Below are positions 16,009 through 24,797 of a stretch of DNA of 64,000 bases, piece after piece. Position 1 is the stretch's first letter. Every line of letters begins with the position of its first letter. A model generated the notes under the pieces. The model ran no database searches and was not told the origin of the DNA. It worked only from the letters and a program-made list of their open reading frames with translations. The position numbers and the translations under genes are program-made. The stretch is from DASYTH01 sp036002505 (lineage in GTDB: Bacteria > Actinomycetota > Actinomycetes > Mycobacteriales > Pseudonocardiaceae), in assembly GCF_036002505.1 (NCBI RefSeq), contig NZ_DASYTH010000297.1:1-64000 (forward strand). Direction: 5' to 3'.

Positions 16009-17181
16009 TCAGCCGCCGTGGTGGTGTGCGACGGACTGCACGTCACCGTTCTGGTGGTTGAAGTGCTGGAACAGGGTGGGGAGGGCCTTCAGCCGCAGGA
16101 AGAGGTTGCTGATGAAGGTGGTTGGGGTTGCTGAGGTGGAGCTGGCACCGGTGGGGGTTTGACATGCCGTGATGTTCGTCGGCGGGTTGTTGGTGCCGTC
16201 ATGGGAGCCCTGGAAGCCGAAGGTCACCGACTTGCCGGGGTCGATGTGCAGGTTGTATCTCGCGTTGTTGGCGGTGACGTTCTGGGCGGTCTGCGCGATG
16301 TCGGAGTCCCAGAACTGGGTGACCCGCTGGTTGTTCGGGAACGTCCAGCGGACGGTCCAGCCGTTGACCGGGTTGGTGCCGGTGTTGGTCACCGTCACGT
16401 TGGCGTTGAAGCCGACGTTCCAGCTGGCCGTGATCGTGTAGGTGGCCGAGCAGCTGACCGGCGGCGGCGGGGGCGGTGGCGGCGGGGGCGGCGGCGCGCC
16501 CGCACCGAACCAGACGTCCGAGCAGTTGTAGAACGCCTCCGGGCTGTCCGAGCGCTGCATGATCGTGTAGATGATGTGGCGGCCGGACTTGTTGGCCGGC
16601 AAGGTAACCGGCCAGGTGTACTCGCGACCGAGCGGGCCGCTGCCGTCGAGCGGCGGGTTGGTCACCGAGTTGAACGGCGTGGCCTCCAGATCAGACCACT
16701 TGAGTGGCAGATCGGGGTTCCAGCCGTCCCGGGTCACGAAGCTCTGCCAGGTGCCGGGGTGCGGCGCCCAGGCGTTGTAGCGGAACGTGACGTTGGCACC
16801 GGGTTGCATTCCGGTGGTCGGGAAGTCCTGCCGGCCGGCCCGGAACTTGATGAACGCATCCTGCGGTCCGCAGAGGTTACCGTCCGGAACGATCGTCCGG
16901 TGGTTGCCGCCGGCGTTGCTGAGCAGGTTGCCGAACCAGTTCCAGAACGCGAAGTGGTCCTGCGGACCGTTGAGCCAGGCGTCCTGGCAGGCCGGGTTCG
17001 TCGGGAACAGATCCCCTCCGTTTCCGCCGTTCAGGCCGTCGACGTAGCACGCGTACGTGCGGGAAGGGGGGAAAACCGTGGAACCGTGCGCGAACGCGAC
17101 GGGCCCGGGCAACACCACCAGCAGGGCGCCGGTGAGGGCGGCGGTCATGGCGCCCACCCCCACCTTGTGGAGTGCTCTCAT
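16009..17181 (-). CDS. lytic polysaccharide monooxygenase AA10 with C-terminal CBM2
   Basis: Copper-dependent LPMO (390 residues) that cleaves crystalline cellulose or chitin oxidatively outside the cell. The signal peptide ends ...VAFA and the mature protein starts HGSTVFPPSR, so the N-terminal copper-brace histidine is in place. The second histidine is in APHPGTWQSF. The AA10 domain spans about 32-225. A poly-Pro linker follows, then CBM2 (about 240-345) and an unusual tail ending HFNHQNGDVQSVAHHHGG. ATG at 17181 is preferred over the GTG at 17190 because AAGGAG would be only 3 bases from the latter. It is divergent from GH48, and a CebR-type operator lies 37 bases upstream. Confidence 0.92.
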   Translation of the reverse strand: MRALHKVGVGAMTAALTGALLVVLPGPVAFAHGSTVFPPSRTYACYVDGLNGGNGGDLFPTNPACQDAWLNGPQDHFAFWNWFGNLLSNAGGNHRTIVPDGNLCGPQDAFIKFRAGRQDFPTTGMQPGANVTFRYNAWAPHPGTWQSFVTRDGWNPDLPLKWSDLEATPFNSVTNPPLDGSGPLGREYTWPVTLPANKSGRHIIYTIMQRSDSPEAFYNCSDVWFGAGAPPPPPPPPPPPPVSCSATYTITASWNVGFNANVTVTNTGTNPVNGWTVRWTFPNNQRVTQFWDSDIAQTAQNVTANNARYNLHIDPGKSVTFGFQGSHDGTNNPPTNITACQTPTGASSTSATPTTFISNLFLRLKALPTLFQHFNHQNGDVQSVAHHHGG

Positions 17182-17217
17182 GTGGCCCACCGTCTCCTTT
17201 CAGTTACCGAAAGCGAT

Positions 17218-17231
17218 TGGGAGCGCTCCCA
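17218..17231. promoter_or_regulatory. CebR-type operator upstream of the LPMO gene
   Basis: Exact TGGGAGCGCTCCCA in the divergent LPMO/GH48 promoter region, 37 bases from the LPMO start codon. Confidence 0.85.
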
Positions 17232-17368
17232 GGATCAAGCGTGTAACGTCCGTGTGTCAACGGCAGGTGTCTCAAGTTGCGTATCAATGTCGTGCGGCAG
17301 TCATCTTGGGCACGGTGAAACATTGACACCTCAGGTGATCACCTGGTAACAACTTGTTTACGGATTTC

Positions 17369-17382
17369 TGGGAGCGCTCCCA
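17369..17382. promoter_or_regulatory. CebR-type operator upstream of GH48
   Basis: Exact TGGGAGCGCTCCCA, 60 bases before the GH48 start codon. Confidence 0.85.
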
Positions 17383-17441
17383 GAATGTCGCTCGCGACCC
17401 ATGCGGCCACCCGGACGCGGCCTGACCACCTGGAGTACCCA

Positions 17442-20381
17442 ATGAGACGACTAAACCGGCTGGGAGCGCTCCCAAGCGCGATCCTGGCCATCAGCGTCGC
17501 GGCCACACCCTTGGCCGTGGCCGCGGACGTATCGCCACAAGCCATCGCCTGCTCGGTCGACTACACGATCCAGAACGACTGGGGCGCGGGCTTCGTCACG
17601 AACATCCGGCTCACCAACCGCGGTGACGCCCTCAACGGGTGGTCACTCACCTTTACGTTCCCGGGCAACCAGCGGATTCAGATGCCCGGGTGGAGCGCGA
17701 ACTGGACCCAGGCGGCCGGCAGCGCCAACGTCACGGCGACGAACCTGAGCTGGAACGGGAACCTGGCCAACGGTCAGTTCACCGAGTTCGGGTTCCAGGC
17801 CACCAACAGCGGCACCAACGCGAAGCCGACGAACTTCGCCGTCAACGGCACCGTCTGCGGTGGCGGTGTCAACCAGCCGCCGACCGTGTCGCTGACCTCG
17901 CCGGCCTCCGGCGCCAGCTTCACCGCGGGCAGCAACATCCCGCTGGCCGCCACCGCCGCCGACACCGACGGCACCGTGGCGAAGGTGGACTTCTTCGCCA
18001 ACAACGGCGGCTCCGACGTCCTGGTCGGCACCGACAACTCCAGCCCGTACGCGGCCACCTGGCAGAACGTGGCCGCCGGCAACTACGTGCTGACGGCCCG
18101 GGCCACCGACAACGCGGGCGCGGTCGGCGCCTCGACACCGGTGGACATCACGGTGCGGCCGAACACCGGACCGGCCGTCGTCGCGGCACCCGCGGCGATC
18201 AACGTCCCGGAGAACGGCACGGCCACCGTGGCCCTGCGGCTGTCCCAGCAGCCGACCGGCACGGTCACCGTGAACACCGCCAAGACCTCCGGTGACGCCG
18301 ACCTGACGGTGTCCGCGGGGGCCGCGCTGACGTTCAACGCCACCACCTGGAACACCCCGCAGAACGTGACGCTGCGGGCGGCCGAGGACACCGACAGCGC
18401 CAACGGCGTGGCCACGTTCTCCGCCACCGCGACCGGGCACACGGCGGCCACCATCACGGCCACCGAGACGGACAACGACCTGTCCGACATGGCCCAGCGG
18501 TTCATGACGCAGTACAACAAGATCATGGCCACGGGTGCCGGGTACTTCAGCAGCCACACGCCGAAGATCCCGTACCACTCGATCGAGACGCTGATCGTCG
18601 AGGCGCCGGACTACGGCCACGTCACCACGTCCGAGGCGTACAGCTACTGGCTCTGGCTCGAGGCCGCGTACGGCCAGGCCACCCAGGACTGGAGCCGGTT
18701 CAACACGGCCTGGCAGTCGATGGAGACGCACATCATCCCCACGTCGGCCGACCAGCCGGGCAACGCCGGCTACAACCCGAACGACACGGCGACCTTCGCG
18801 CCCGAGTTCGACCTGCCCAACCAGTACCCGTCGCCGCTGGACAACAACGTCGCGACCGGTCCGGACCCGCTGGCCAACGAGCTGCAGAGCACGTACGGCA
18901 CCCGGGACATCTACGGCATGCACTGGCTGCAGGACGTGGACAACCGGTACGGCTACGGCCGCCGCGGGCAGGCCAACACCAGCCCGGCCTACATCAACAC
19001 CTTCCAGCGTGGCCCGCAGGAGTCGGTGTGGGAGACCATCCCGCAGCCGTCCTGGGAGCCGTTCAACGCCGGACAGGGTGGGCCCAACGGGTTCCTGCCG
19101 CTGTTCATCCAGGATTCCAGCTATGCCAGGCAATGGCGCTACACCAACGCGCCGGACGCCGACGCCCGCGCCGTGCAGGCCGCCTACTGGGCCCTGACCT
19201 GGTCCACCCAGCAGGGCAAGCAGGCCGACACCGCGACCACCGTGGGCAAGGCCGCGAAGCTGGGCGACTACCTGAGGTACGCGTTCTACGACAAGTACTT
19301 CAAGAAGGTGGGCAACTGCGTCGGACCGACCACCTGCCCGGCCGGTACCGGCAAGGACGCCTCCACCGGCCTGCTCACCTGGTACTACGCCTGGGGCGGC
19401 GCGATGGACGGCGCCTGGGCGTGGCGCATCGGGTCGAGCCAGGCGCACTTCGGCTACCAGAACCCGCTGGCCGCGTTCGCGCTGTCGACGGTGCCGCAAC
19501 TCCGGCCGCAGTCGCCGACCGCGGCCGCCGACTGGGCCGGCAGCCTCACCCGGCAGATGGAGTTCTACCGGTGGCTGCAGTCCAACGAGGGCGGCATCGC
19601 CGGTGGCGCGACCAACAGTTGGGCCGGGCGGTACGCCACTCCGCCGGCCGGTGACCCGACCTTCTACGGGATGTTCTACGACTTCCAGCCCGTCTACCAC
19701 GACCCGCCGAGCAACGAGTGGTTCGGCATGCAGGTGTGGTCGATGGAACGCGTCGCCGAGTACTACAACGTGACCGGCAACGCGGCTGCGAAGACGATCC
19801 TGGACAAGTGGGTCTCCTGGGCGCGCGCCAACACCACGGTGAACGCCGCGGCGGGCACCTGGTCCATCCCGAGCAAGCTGGGCTGGTCCGGGCAGCCGGA
19901 CACCTGGAACCCGACCACCCCGGGTGCCAACGCCGGCCTGCACGTTTCGGTCGTCGAGCGTGGCAACGACGTCGGTGTGACGGCCGCTCTGGCCAAGACA
20001 CTGATGTACTACGCGGCGCGCGCGGGCGACACGGTGTCCCGTGACCTGGCCAAGAGCCTGCTCGACGCGATGTGGGCGACTCCGAACCAGGACACCAAGG
20101 GCATCTCGGTGACCGAGACCCGGACCGACTACAACCGGTTCGACGACCCGGTCTTCGTTCCGTCCGGCTTCACCGGGACGATGGCCAACGGCGACGCGAT
20201 CAACCAGAGCTCGACGTTCATGTCGATCCGGTCCTGGTACCAGCAGGACCAGGCGTGGCCGCAGGTGCAGACGTTCCTGAACGGCGGCGCGGCACCCAGC
20301 TTCCGGTACCACCGGTTCTGGGCGCAGGCCGACATCGCCCTGGCGATGGCTGACTACGGCCGGTTGTTCCCCACCCCATAA
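17442..20381 (+). CDS. CBM2-Ig-like-GH48 exocellulase
   Basis: Secreted processive cellulase of 979 residues that releases cellobiose from chain ends. Order: signal peptide (about 1-29), CBM2 (about 34-140), a Big-type Ig module (about 145-235, starting PTVSLTSPASGASF), a Calx-beta-like module (about 240-345, GPAVVAAPAAINVPENGTAT), then GH48 (about 347-979). The GH48 start MAQRFMTQYNKIMATGAGYF and the general-acid region DYGHVTTSEAYSYWLWLEA (about 390) are clear. ATG at 17442 begins MRRLNRLGALPSA; the upstream in-frame codon at 17385 lies beyond the operator and lacks a ribosome site. Codons 7-11 are themselves a CebR-type operator. A strong terminator follows. Confidence 0.94.
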   Translation: MRRLNRLGALPSAILAISVAATPLAVAADVSPQAIACSVDYTIQNDWGAGFVTNIRLTNRGDALNGWSLTFTFPGNQRIQMPGWSANWTQAAGSANVTATNLSWNGNLANGQFTEFGFQATNSGTNAKPTNFAVNGTVCGGGVNQPPTVSLTSPASGASFTAGSNIPLAATAADTDGTVAKVDFFANNGGSDVLVGTDNSSPYAATWQNVAAGNYVLTARATDNAGAVGASTPVDITVRPNTGPAVVAAPAAINVPENGTATVALRLSQQPTGTVTVNTAKTSGDADLTVSAGAALTFNATTWNTPQNVTLRAAEDTDSANGVATFSATATGHTAATITATETDNDLSDMAQRFMTQYNKIMATGAGYFSSHTPKIPYHSIETLIVEAPDYGHVTTSEAYSYWLWLEAAYGQATQDWSRFNTAWQSMETHIIPTSADQPGNAGYNPNDTATFAPEFDLPNQYPSPLDNNVATGPDPLANELQSTYGTRDIYGMHWLQDVDNRYGYGRRGQANTSPAYINTFQRGPQESVWETIPQPSWEPFNAGQGGPNGFLPLFIQDSSYARQWRYTNAPDADARAVQAAYWALTWSTQQGKQADTATTVGKAAKLGDYLRYAFYDKYFKKVGNCVGPTTCPAGTGKDASTGLLTWYYAWGGAMDGAWAWRIGSSQAHFGYQNPLAAFALSTVPQLRPQSPTAAADWAGSLTRQMEFYRWLQSNEGGIAGGATNSWAGRYATPPAGDPTFYGMFYDFQPVYHDPPSNEWFGMQVWSMERVAEYYNVTGNAAAKTILDKWVSWARANTTVNAAAGTWSIPSKLGWSGQPDTWNPTTPGANAGLHVSVVERGNDVGVTAALAKTLMYYAARAGDTVSRDLAKSLLDAMWATPNQDTKGISVTETRTDYNRFDDPVFVPSGFTGTMANGDAINQSSTFMSIRSWYQQDQAWPQVQTFLNGGAAPSFRYHRFWAQADIALAMADYGRLFPTP
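17461..17474. promoter_or_regulatory. CebR-type operator inside the GH48 signal peptide codons
   Basis: Exact TGGGAGCGCTCCCA within codons 7-11 of the GH48 gene, encoding LGALP in the signal peptide. With the sites at 17218 and 17369 it makes three perfect boxes in 257 bases, a layout that would allow looping or roadblock repression. Confidence 0.8.
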
Positions 20382-20387
20382 GACGGT

Positions 20388-20425
20388 GGCGGGGCCCGCT
20401 GCACCCTGTCGGCGCGGGCCCCGCC
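20388..20425 (+). terminator. strong hairpin terminator after GH48
   Basis: GGCGGGGCCCGC (20388-20399) pairs perfectly with GCGGGCCCCGCC (20414-20425), followed by TCCTTTC. It should separate GH48 transcription from the GH9 gene. Confidence 0.8.
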
Positions 20426-20481
20426 TCCTTTCACCGCAACAAATTCCATACCGTCCTTACCCAACGGAGGGATCGAGGACA

Positions 20482-23049
20482 ATGCGTGTTCGAGCCATCC
20501 TCGCTACGCTCGGACTGGCACTGGGAGCCGTGCTCGTCGCTCCTGGCGCCATACCCGCGCACGCCGCCACGTTCAACTACGGCGAAGCCCTGCAGAAGGC
20601 GATCTGGTTCTACGAGGCCCAGGTTTCCGGGCCGAAACCGTCGTGGAACCGGGTGAGCTGGCGGGGTGACTCGGGCATGACCGACGGCCAGTCGGCCGGT
20701 GTGGATCTCACCGGTGGCTGGTACGACGCCGGTGACCACGTCAAGTTCGGCTTCCCCATGGCGTTCTCGGCCACCATGCTGGCCTGGGGCGCGGTGGAGT
20801 ACCGCAACGCGTACACCCAGTCCGGCCAGCTCACCAGTCTCACCAACAACCTGAAGGTGGCCACGGACTACTTCCTCAAGGCGCACACCGCGCCGAACGT
20901 CCTCTATGGACAGGTCGGCGCCGGCGGCCCGGACCACGGCTGGTGGGGCCCGGTCGAGGTGATGCCGATGACCCGGCCGGCGTTCAAGATCGACGCCACC
21001 TGTGGCGGGTCGGACCTGGCCGGGGAGACCGCGGCCGCGCTGGCCGCGTCCTCCATGGTGTTCCGCCCGACCAATCCGTCCTATGCGGACACCCTGGTGA
21101 CGCACGCCCGGCAGCTCTACACGTTCGCCGACACCGTGCGGCGCAAGTACTCCGACTGCATCACCGACGCCGCCGGCTTCTACCAGTCGTTCAGCGGCTT
21201 CCAGGACGAGCTGGTGTGGGGTGCGACCTGGCTCTACCGGGCCACCGGTGACACCGCGTTCCTGACCAAGGCGGAGACCGAGTACGACCGGATTCCGCTC
21301 GACCAGGCCGGTCTGCGGCCGTTCAAGTGGACCCTGGCCTGGGACGACAAGTCGTTCGGCACCTACATCCTGCTGGCCCGGATCACCGGCAAGCAGAAGT
21401 ACATCGACGACGCCAACCGGTGGCTGGACTTCTGGACCGTCGGGGTCAACGGGCAGCGGGTCCGGTACTCGCCGGGCGGCCAGGCGTTCCTCGACGTCTG
21501 GGGATCCCTGCGGTACGCGGCCAACACCGCGTTCGCCGCGTTCGTGTACAGCGACTGGACCACCGACGCCACCCGCAAGACCCGCTACCACGACTTCGCC
21601 GTGCGGCAGATCAACTATGCGCTCGGCGAGAACCCGCGCAACGCCTCGTATCTGGTCGGGTTCGGCAGCAATCCGCCGCGGAACCCGCATCACCGCACGG
21701 CGCACGGGTCCTGGTCGGACAACATCGCCGAGCCCACGCTGAGCCGGCACATCCTGTACGGCGCGCTGGTCGGCGGCCCGGGCTCGGCCGACGACTCCTA
21801 CGCCGACAGCCGGCAGGACTTCCAGCGCAACGAGGTGGCCACCGACTACAACGCCGGGTTCACCAGCGCGCTGGTCCGGATGTTCCAGGAGTTCGGCGGC
21901 AGCCCGCTGGCCAGCTTCCCGCCGACGGAGACCCCGGACGGCCCGGAGCTCTTCCTGCAGGCCGGGGTGAACGCCTCCGGCACGAACTTCACCGAGATCA
22001 AGACGTTGATCTTCAACCACTCCGCGTGGCCGGCCCGCGCGGTGAACAACGCCTCGTTCCGGTACTACTTCACGCTGGACGGCGCCACCACGCCGAGCCA
22101 GATCACGCTGTCCACGGCGTTCAGCCAGTGCTCGGCGCCGACCGGGCCGACATTGTTCTCCGGCAACGTCTACTACGTCACGGTGAGCTGCGCCGGGCAG
22201 AGCATCGCGCCGCAGGGGCAGTCGCCGTCCCGCCGGGAGATCCAGTTCCGGATCGCAAGCGCAGGGGCCGCTCTCTGGGACCCGACCAACGACTGGTCCT
22301 ATCAGGACATCGCCAAGACCCCCGGGGCGACGCCGGTCACCGTGCAGAACATGGAGCTGTACGCGGGCACCACGAAGATCTACGGCAATGCGCCCGGCCC
22401 GCCGGTCAACGACCCGACGCCGCCGACCCAGCCCGGCACGCCGACCGCGGCGAACGTCACCGCCACCAGCGCGACGCTGTCCTGGACCGGGTCGACCGAC
22501 GCCGGTGGCTCGGGGCTGGCCGGCTACGACCTGTTCCGGGTGACCGGCGCGCCACCGCCGGATCCGCTGCTCGCCCAGTCCGCCACGAACTCGGTCACGT
22601 TGCAGGGCCTCACGCCCAGCACGGTCTACCAGGTGTACGTGCGCGCCCGGGACGGCTCGGGCAACCAGTCCACCCCGTCGGCGACGCTCAGCTTCACCAC
22701 CCAGCAGGGTCCACCGCCGGGTGGCTGCCGGGTGAGCTACACGGCCAGCGACTGGGGTACCGGCTCGGACGGGTTCACCGCCAACATGTCGCTGACCAAC
22801 ACCGGAAGTTCGACCGTCGCAAGTGGATGGTCATTTGTGTTCACGTTCCCGAACGGGCAGCGGGTCTCGCAGCCGGGCTGGAACGCCACCTTCACGCAGG
22901 CCGCCGGCAGCGGGACGGTGACGGCCACCGGGCCGCAGTCGATCGCACCGGGTGGCTCGTGGAGCTTCGGCTTCAACGGCACGCACCCGAGCACGAACTC
23001 GCCGCCCACCACCTTCACCCTCAACGGCCAACCCTGCACGACCGCTTGA
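20482..23049 (+). CDS. GH9-CBM3c-FN3-CBM2 cellulase
   Basis: Secreted processive endoglucanase of 855 residues with Cel9A-like architecture. Signal peptide about 1-30 (ending AHAA), GH9 about 31-480 with FNYGEALQKAIWFYEAQ, the catalytic aspartate region WYDAGDHVKFGFPM (near 79), HHRTAHGS and the general-acid Glu in RNEVATDYNAGF (near 451). CBM3c about 495-640 (SGTNFTEIKTLIFNHSAWPA) feeds single chains to the active site. FN3 (about 645-735) and a C-terminal CBM2 (about 745-855) follow. ATG at 20482 with GGAGG and GAGG upstream. The GH5 cellulase gene starts 17 bases after its stop, so both likely share a transcript. Confidence 0.94.
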   Translation: MRVRAILATLGLALGAVLVAPGAIPAHAATFNYGEALQKAIWFYEAQVSGPKPSWNRVSWRGDSGMTDGQSAGVDLTGGWYDAGDHVKFGFPMAFSATMLAWGAVEYRNAYTQSGQLTSLTNNLKVATDYFLKAHTAPNVLYGQVGAGGPDHGWWGPVEVMPMTRPAFKIDATCGGSDLAGETAAALAASSMVFRPTNPSYADTLVTHARQLYTFADTVRRKYSDCITDAAGFYQSFSGFQDELVWGATWLYRATGDTAFLTKAETEYDRIPLDQAGLRPFKWTLAWDDKSFGTYILLARITGKQKYIDDANRWLDFWTVGVNGQRVRYSPGGQAFLDVWGSLRYAANTAFAAFVYSDWTTDATRKTRYHDFAVRQINYALGENPRNASYLVGFGSNPPRNPHHRTAHGSWSDNIAEPTLSRHILYGALVGGPGSADDSYADSRQDFQRNEVATDYNAGFTSALVRMFQEFGGSPLASFPPTETPDGPELFLQAGVNASGTNFTEIKTLIFNHSAWPARAVNNASFRYYFTLDGATTPSQITLSTAFSQCSAPTGPTLFSGNVYYVTVSCAGQSIAPQGQSPSRREIQFRIASAGAALWDPTNDWSYQDIAKTPGATPVTVQNMELYAGTTKIYGNAPGPPVNDPTPPTQPGTPTAANVTATSATLSWTGSTDAGGSGLAGYDLFRVTGAPPPDPLLAQSATNSVTLQGLTPSTVYQVYVRARDGSGNQSTPSATLSFTTQQGPPPGGCRVSYTASDWGTGSDGFTANMSLTNTGSSTVASGWSFVFTFPNGQRVSQPGWNATFTQAAGSGTVTATGPQSIAPGGSWSFGFNGTHPSTNSPPTTFTLNGQPCTTA

Positions 23050-23066
23050 GCGAGGGAGCTCCCACC

Positions 23067-24632
23067 ATGAAACGCCTTTTCCGCCGCAAGATACTGCTTT
23101 CCCTGCTACCGGCACTGCTCGTGCTCGGGCTGGTGCCGGTCGTCGCGCTGACCGCGGCTCCGCCCCCGGCGGCCGCCGCCGGCGTGGGTTTCTGGCACAC
23201 CAACGGAAAGCAGTTGCTGGACAGCAACAACCAGCCGGTGCGGATGACCGGCATCAACTGGTTCGGCCTGGAGACCGCGAACTACACCCCGCACGGGCTC
23301 TGGTCGCGCGGCTACAAGGACATGATGGACCAGATGAAGAGCCTGAAGTACAACACGCTCAGGCTTCCGTTCTCCAGCCAGCTCTTCGACGCCAGCAGCA
23401 CCCCGAACAGCATCCGTTTCGACCTGAACCCGGACCTCCAGGGCCTGTCCGGCATCCAGATCATGGACAAGATCATCGCCTACGCCGGGCAGATCGGCAT
23501 GAAGGTGCTGCTCGACCGGCACCGACCGGACTCCGGCGCGCAGTCCGCGCTCTGGTACACCGCGCAGTACCCGGAGAGCCGGTGGATCAGTGACTGGCAG
23601 ATGCTGGCCCGCCGTTACGCCGGCAACACCGCGGTGATCGGCGCCGACCTGCACAACGAGCCGCACGGCATCCAGGGCGGCGGCGGCTCCACCTGGGGCA
23701 CCGGCAGCATGACCACCGACTGGCGGCTGGCCGCCGAGCGTGCCGGCAACGCCATCCTGGCGATCAACTCGAACTGGCTGATCGTGGTCGAGGGCATCGA
23801 CAACTTCAACAACGACGGCTACTGGTGGGGCGGCAACCTGCAGGGCGCCGCGCAGTTCCCGGTGCGGCTGAACGTGGCCAACCGGCTGGTCTACTCGGCC
23901 CACGACTACGCCACCTCGGTGTTCCAGCAGCCGTGGTTCTCCGACCCGACCTTCCCGAACAACATGCCCGGCATCTGGAACCGGATGTGGGGCTTCCTGG
24001 TGCAGAACAACGTGGCGCCGGTCCTGGTCGGCGAGTTCGGCACCACCCTTCAGGATCCGCGGGACGAGACCTGGCTGCGCGCGCTGATGAACTACATGGG
24101 CACCGGCAGCAACGGGATCAACTTCACGTTCTGGTCGTGGAACCCCAACTCCGGTGACACCGGCGGGATCCTCAACGACGACTGGACCACCGTGAACACC
24201 CGCAAGCAGAACATCCTCAACCCGTTCCTGCTCGGCGTGGACGCGCCGCCGACGTCCGGCACCACCGGCCCGACCACCTCGACCAGCACCACGCCACCCC
24301 CGCCGGTGCGCTGCACGGTGACCTGGGTCCCCAACGACTGGGGCACCGGGTTCACCACGCAGGTCTCGATCGCCAACACCGGCACCACCGCGATCAACGG
24401 CTGGACGTTGGCGTTCTCCTTCGCCGGCAACCAGAGGATCTCCAACGGCTGGGGCGCCACCTGGACCCAGGCGGCCGGCAGCGCCAACGTCACCGCGGTC
24501 AACCTGGACTTCAACCGCACGATCGCGGCCGGCGCCACGGTGCGGGACATGGGATTCCAGGCCGCTTACACCGGGACCAACGCGCGCCCGACCAACTTCA
24601 CGGTCAACGGTTCGGCCTGCACGGTCGCATGA
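23067..24632 (+). CDS. GH5-CBM2 endoglucanase
   Basis: Secreted cellulase of 521 residues. Signal peptide about 1-38 (ending PPAAAAG), GH5 catalytic domain about 40-400 starting GFWHTNGKQLLDSNNQPVRM, acid/base Glu in DLHNEPHG (near 196), nucleophile Glu in VGEFGTTL (near 322), then a Thr/Ser/Pro linker and CBM2 (about 415-521). Like other bacterial GH5 subfamily 1 enzymes it should cut beta-1,4-glucan internally; the subfamily is inference. GAGGGAG precedes the ATG. The stop overlaps the ATG of the bridge mini-ORF at 24629. Confidence 0.93.
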   Translation: MKRLFRRKILLSLLPALLVLGLVPVVALTAAPPPAAAAGVGFWHTNGKQLLDSNNQPVRMTGINWFGLETANYTPHGLWSRGYKDMMDQMKSLKYNTLRLPFSSQLFDASSTPNSIRFDLNPDLQGLSGIQIMDKIIAYAGQIGMKVLLDRHRPDSGAQSALWYTAQYPESRWISDWQMLARRYAGNTAVIGADLHNEPHGIQGGGGSTWGTGSMTTDWRLAAERAGNAILAINSNWLIVVEGIDNFNNDGYWWGGNLQGAAQFPVRLNVANRLVYSAHDYATSVFQQPWFSDPTFPNNMPGIWNRMWGFLVQNNVAPVLVGEFGTTLQDPRDETWLRALMNYMGTGSNGINFTFWSWNPNSGDTGGILNDDWTTVNTRKQNILNPFLLGVDAPPTSGTTGPTTSTSTTPPPPVRCTVTWVPNDWGTGFTTQVSIANTGTTAINGWTLAFSFAGNQRISNGWGATWTQAAGSANVTAVNLDFNRTIAAGATVRDMGFQAAYTGTNARPTNFTVNGSACTVA

Positions 24633-24781
24633 AGCTTGCGGAATGCGAGGTGAGGGAGTTGGCCTACCGCGACGAGGGTAGGCCGAGGAACGAGGTCTGC
24701 CCGAGGAACGGTCCGGTGACCACCCAGTCAAGGCGACCCACGACCACGGCCAACATTCCCGAACTAGAAGACACCGCCTGA
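24629..24781 (+). CDS. bridge mini-ORF 5 (50 aa), MKLAEC family
   Basis: Begins with ATG overlapping the GH5 stop (ATGA, 24629-24632). It encodes MKLAECEVRELAYRDEGRPR followed by CPRNGPVT, RRPTTTAN and PELEDTA. This is a clear homologue of the frame at 5001-5186 in the transporter operon. Its stop (24779-24781) runs into GGAAGAGAG, the ribosome site for the mannanase gene, so here coupling to the next gene is by proximity rather than overlap. Function unknown. Confidence 0.5.
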   Translation: MKLAECEVRELAYRDEGRPRNEVCPRNGPVTTQSRRPTTTANIPELEDTA

Positions 24782-24797
24782 GGAAGAGAGAAACCCA

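Noticed and set aside
23047..23066. A sixth bridge element between GH9 and GH5 (TTGAGCGAGGGAGCTCCC)
   Set aside because: It is only about 18 bases, lacks the AGCTTGCG motif and the right terminus, and works simply as the ribosome-binding region.
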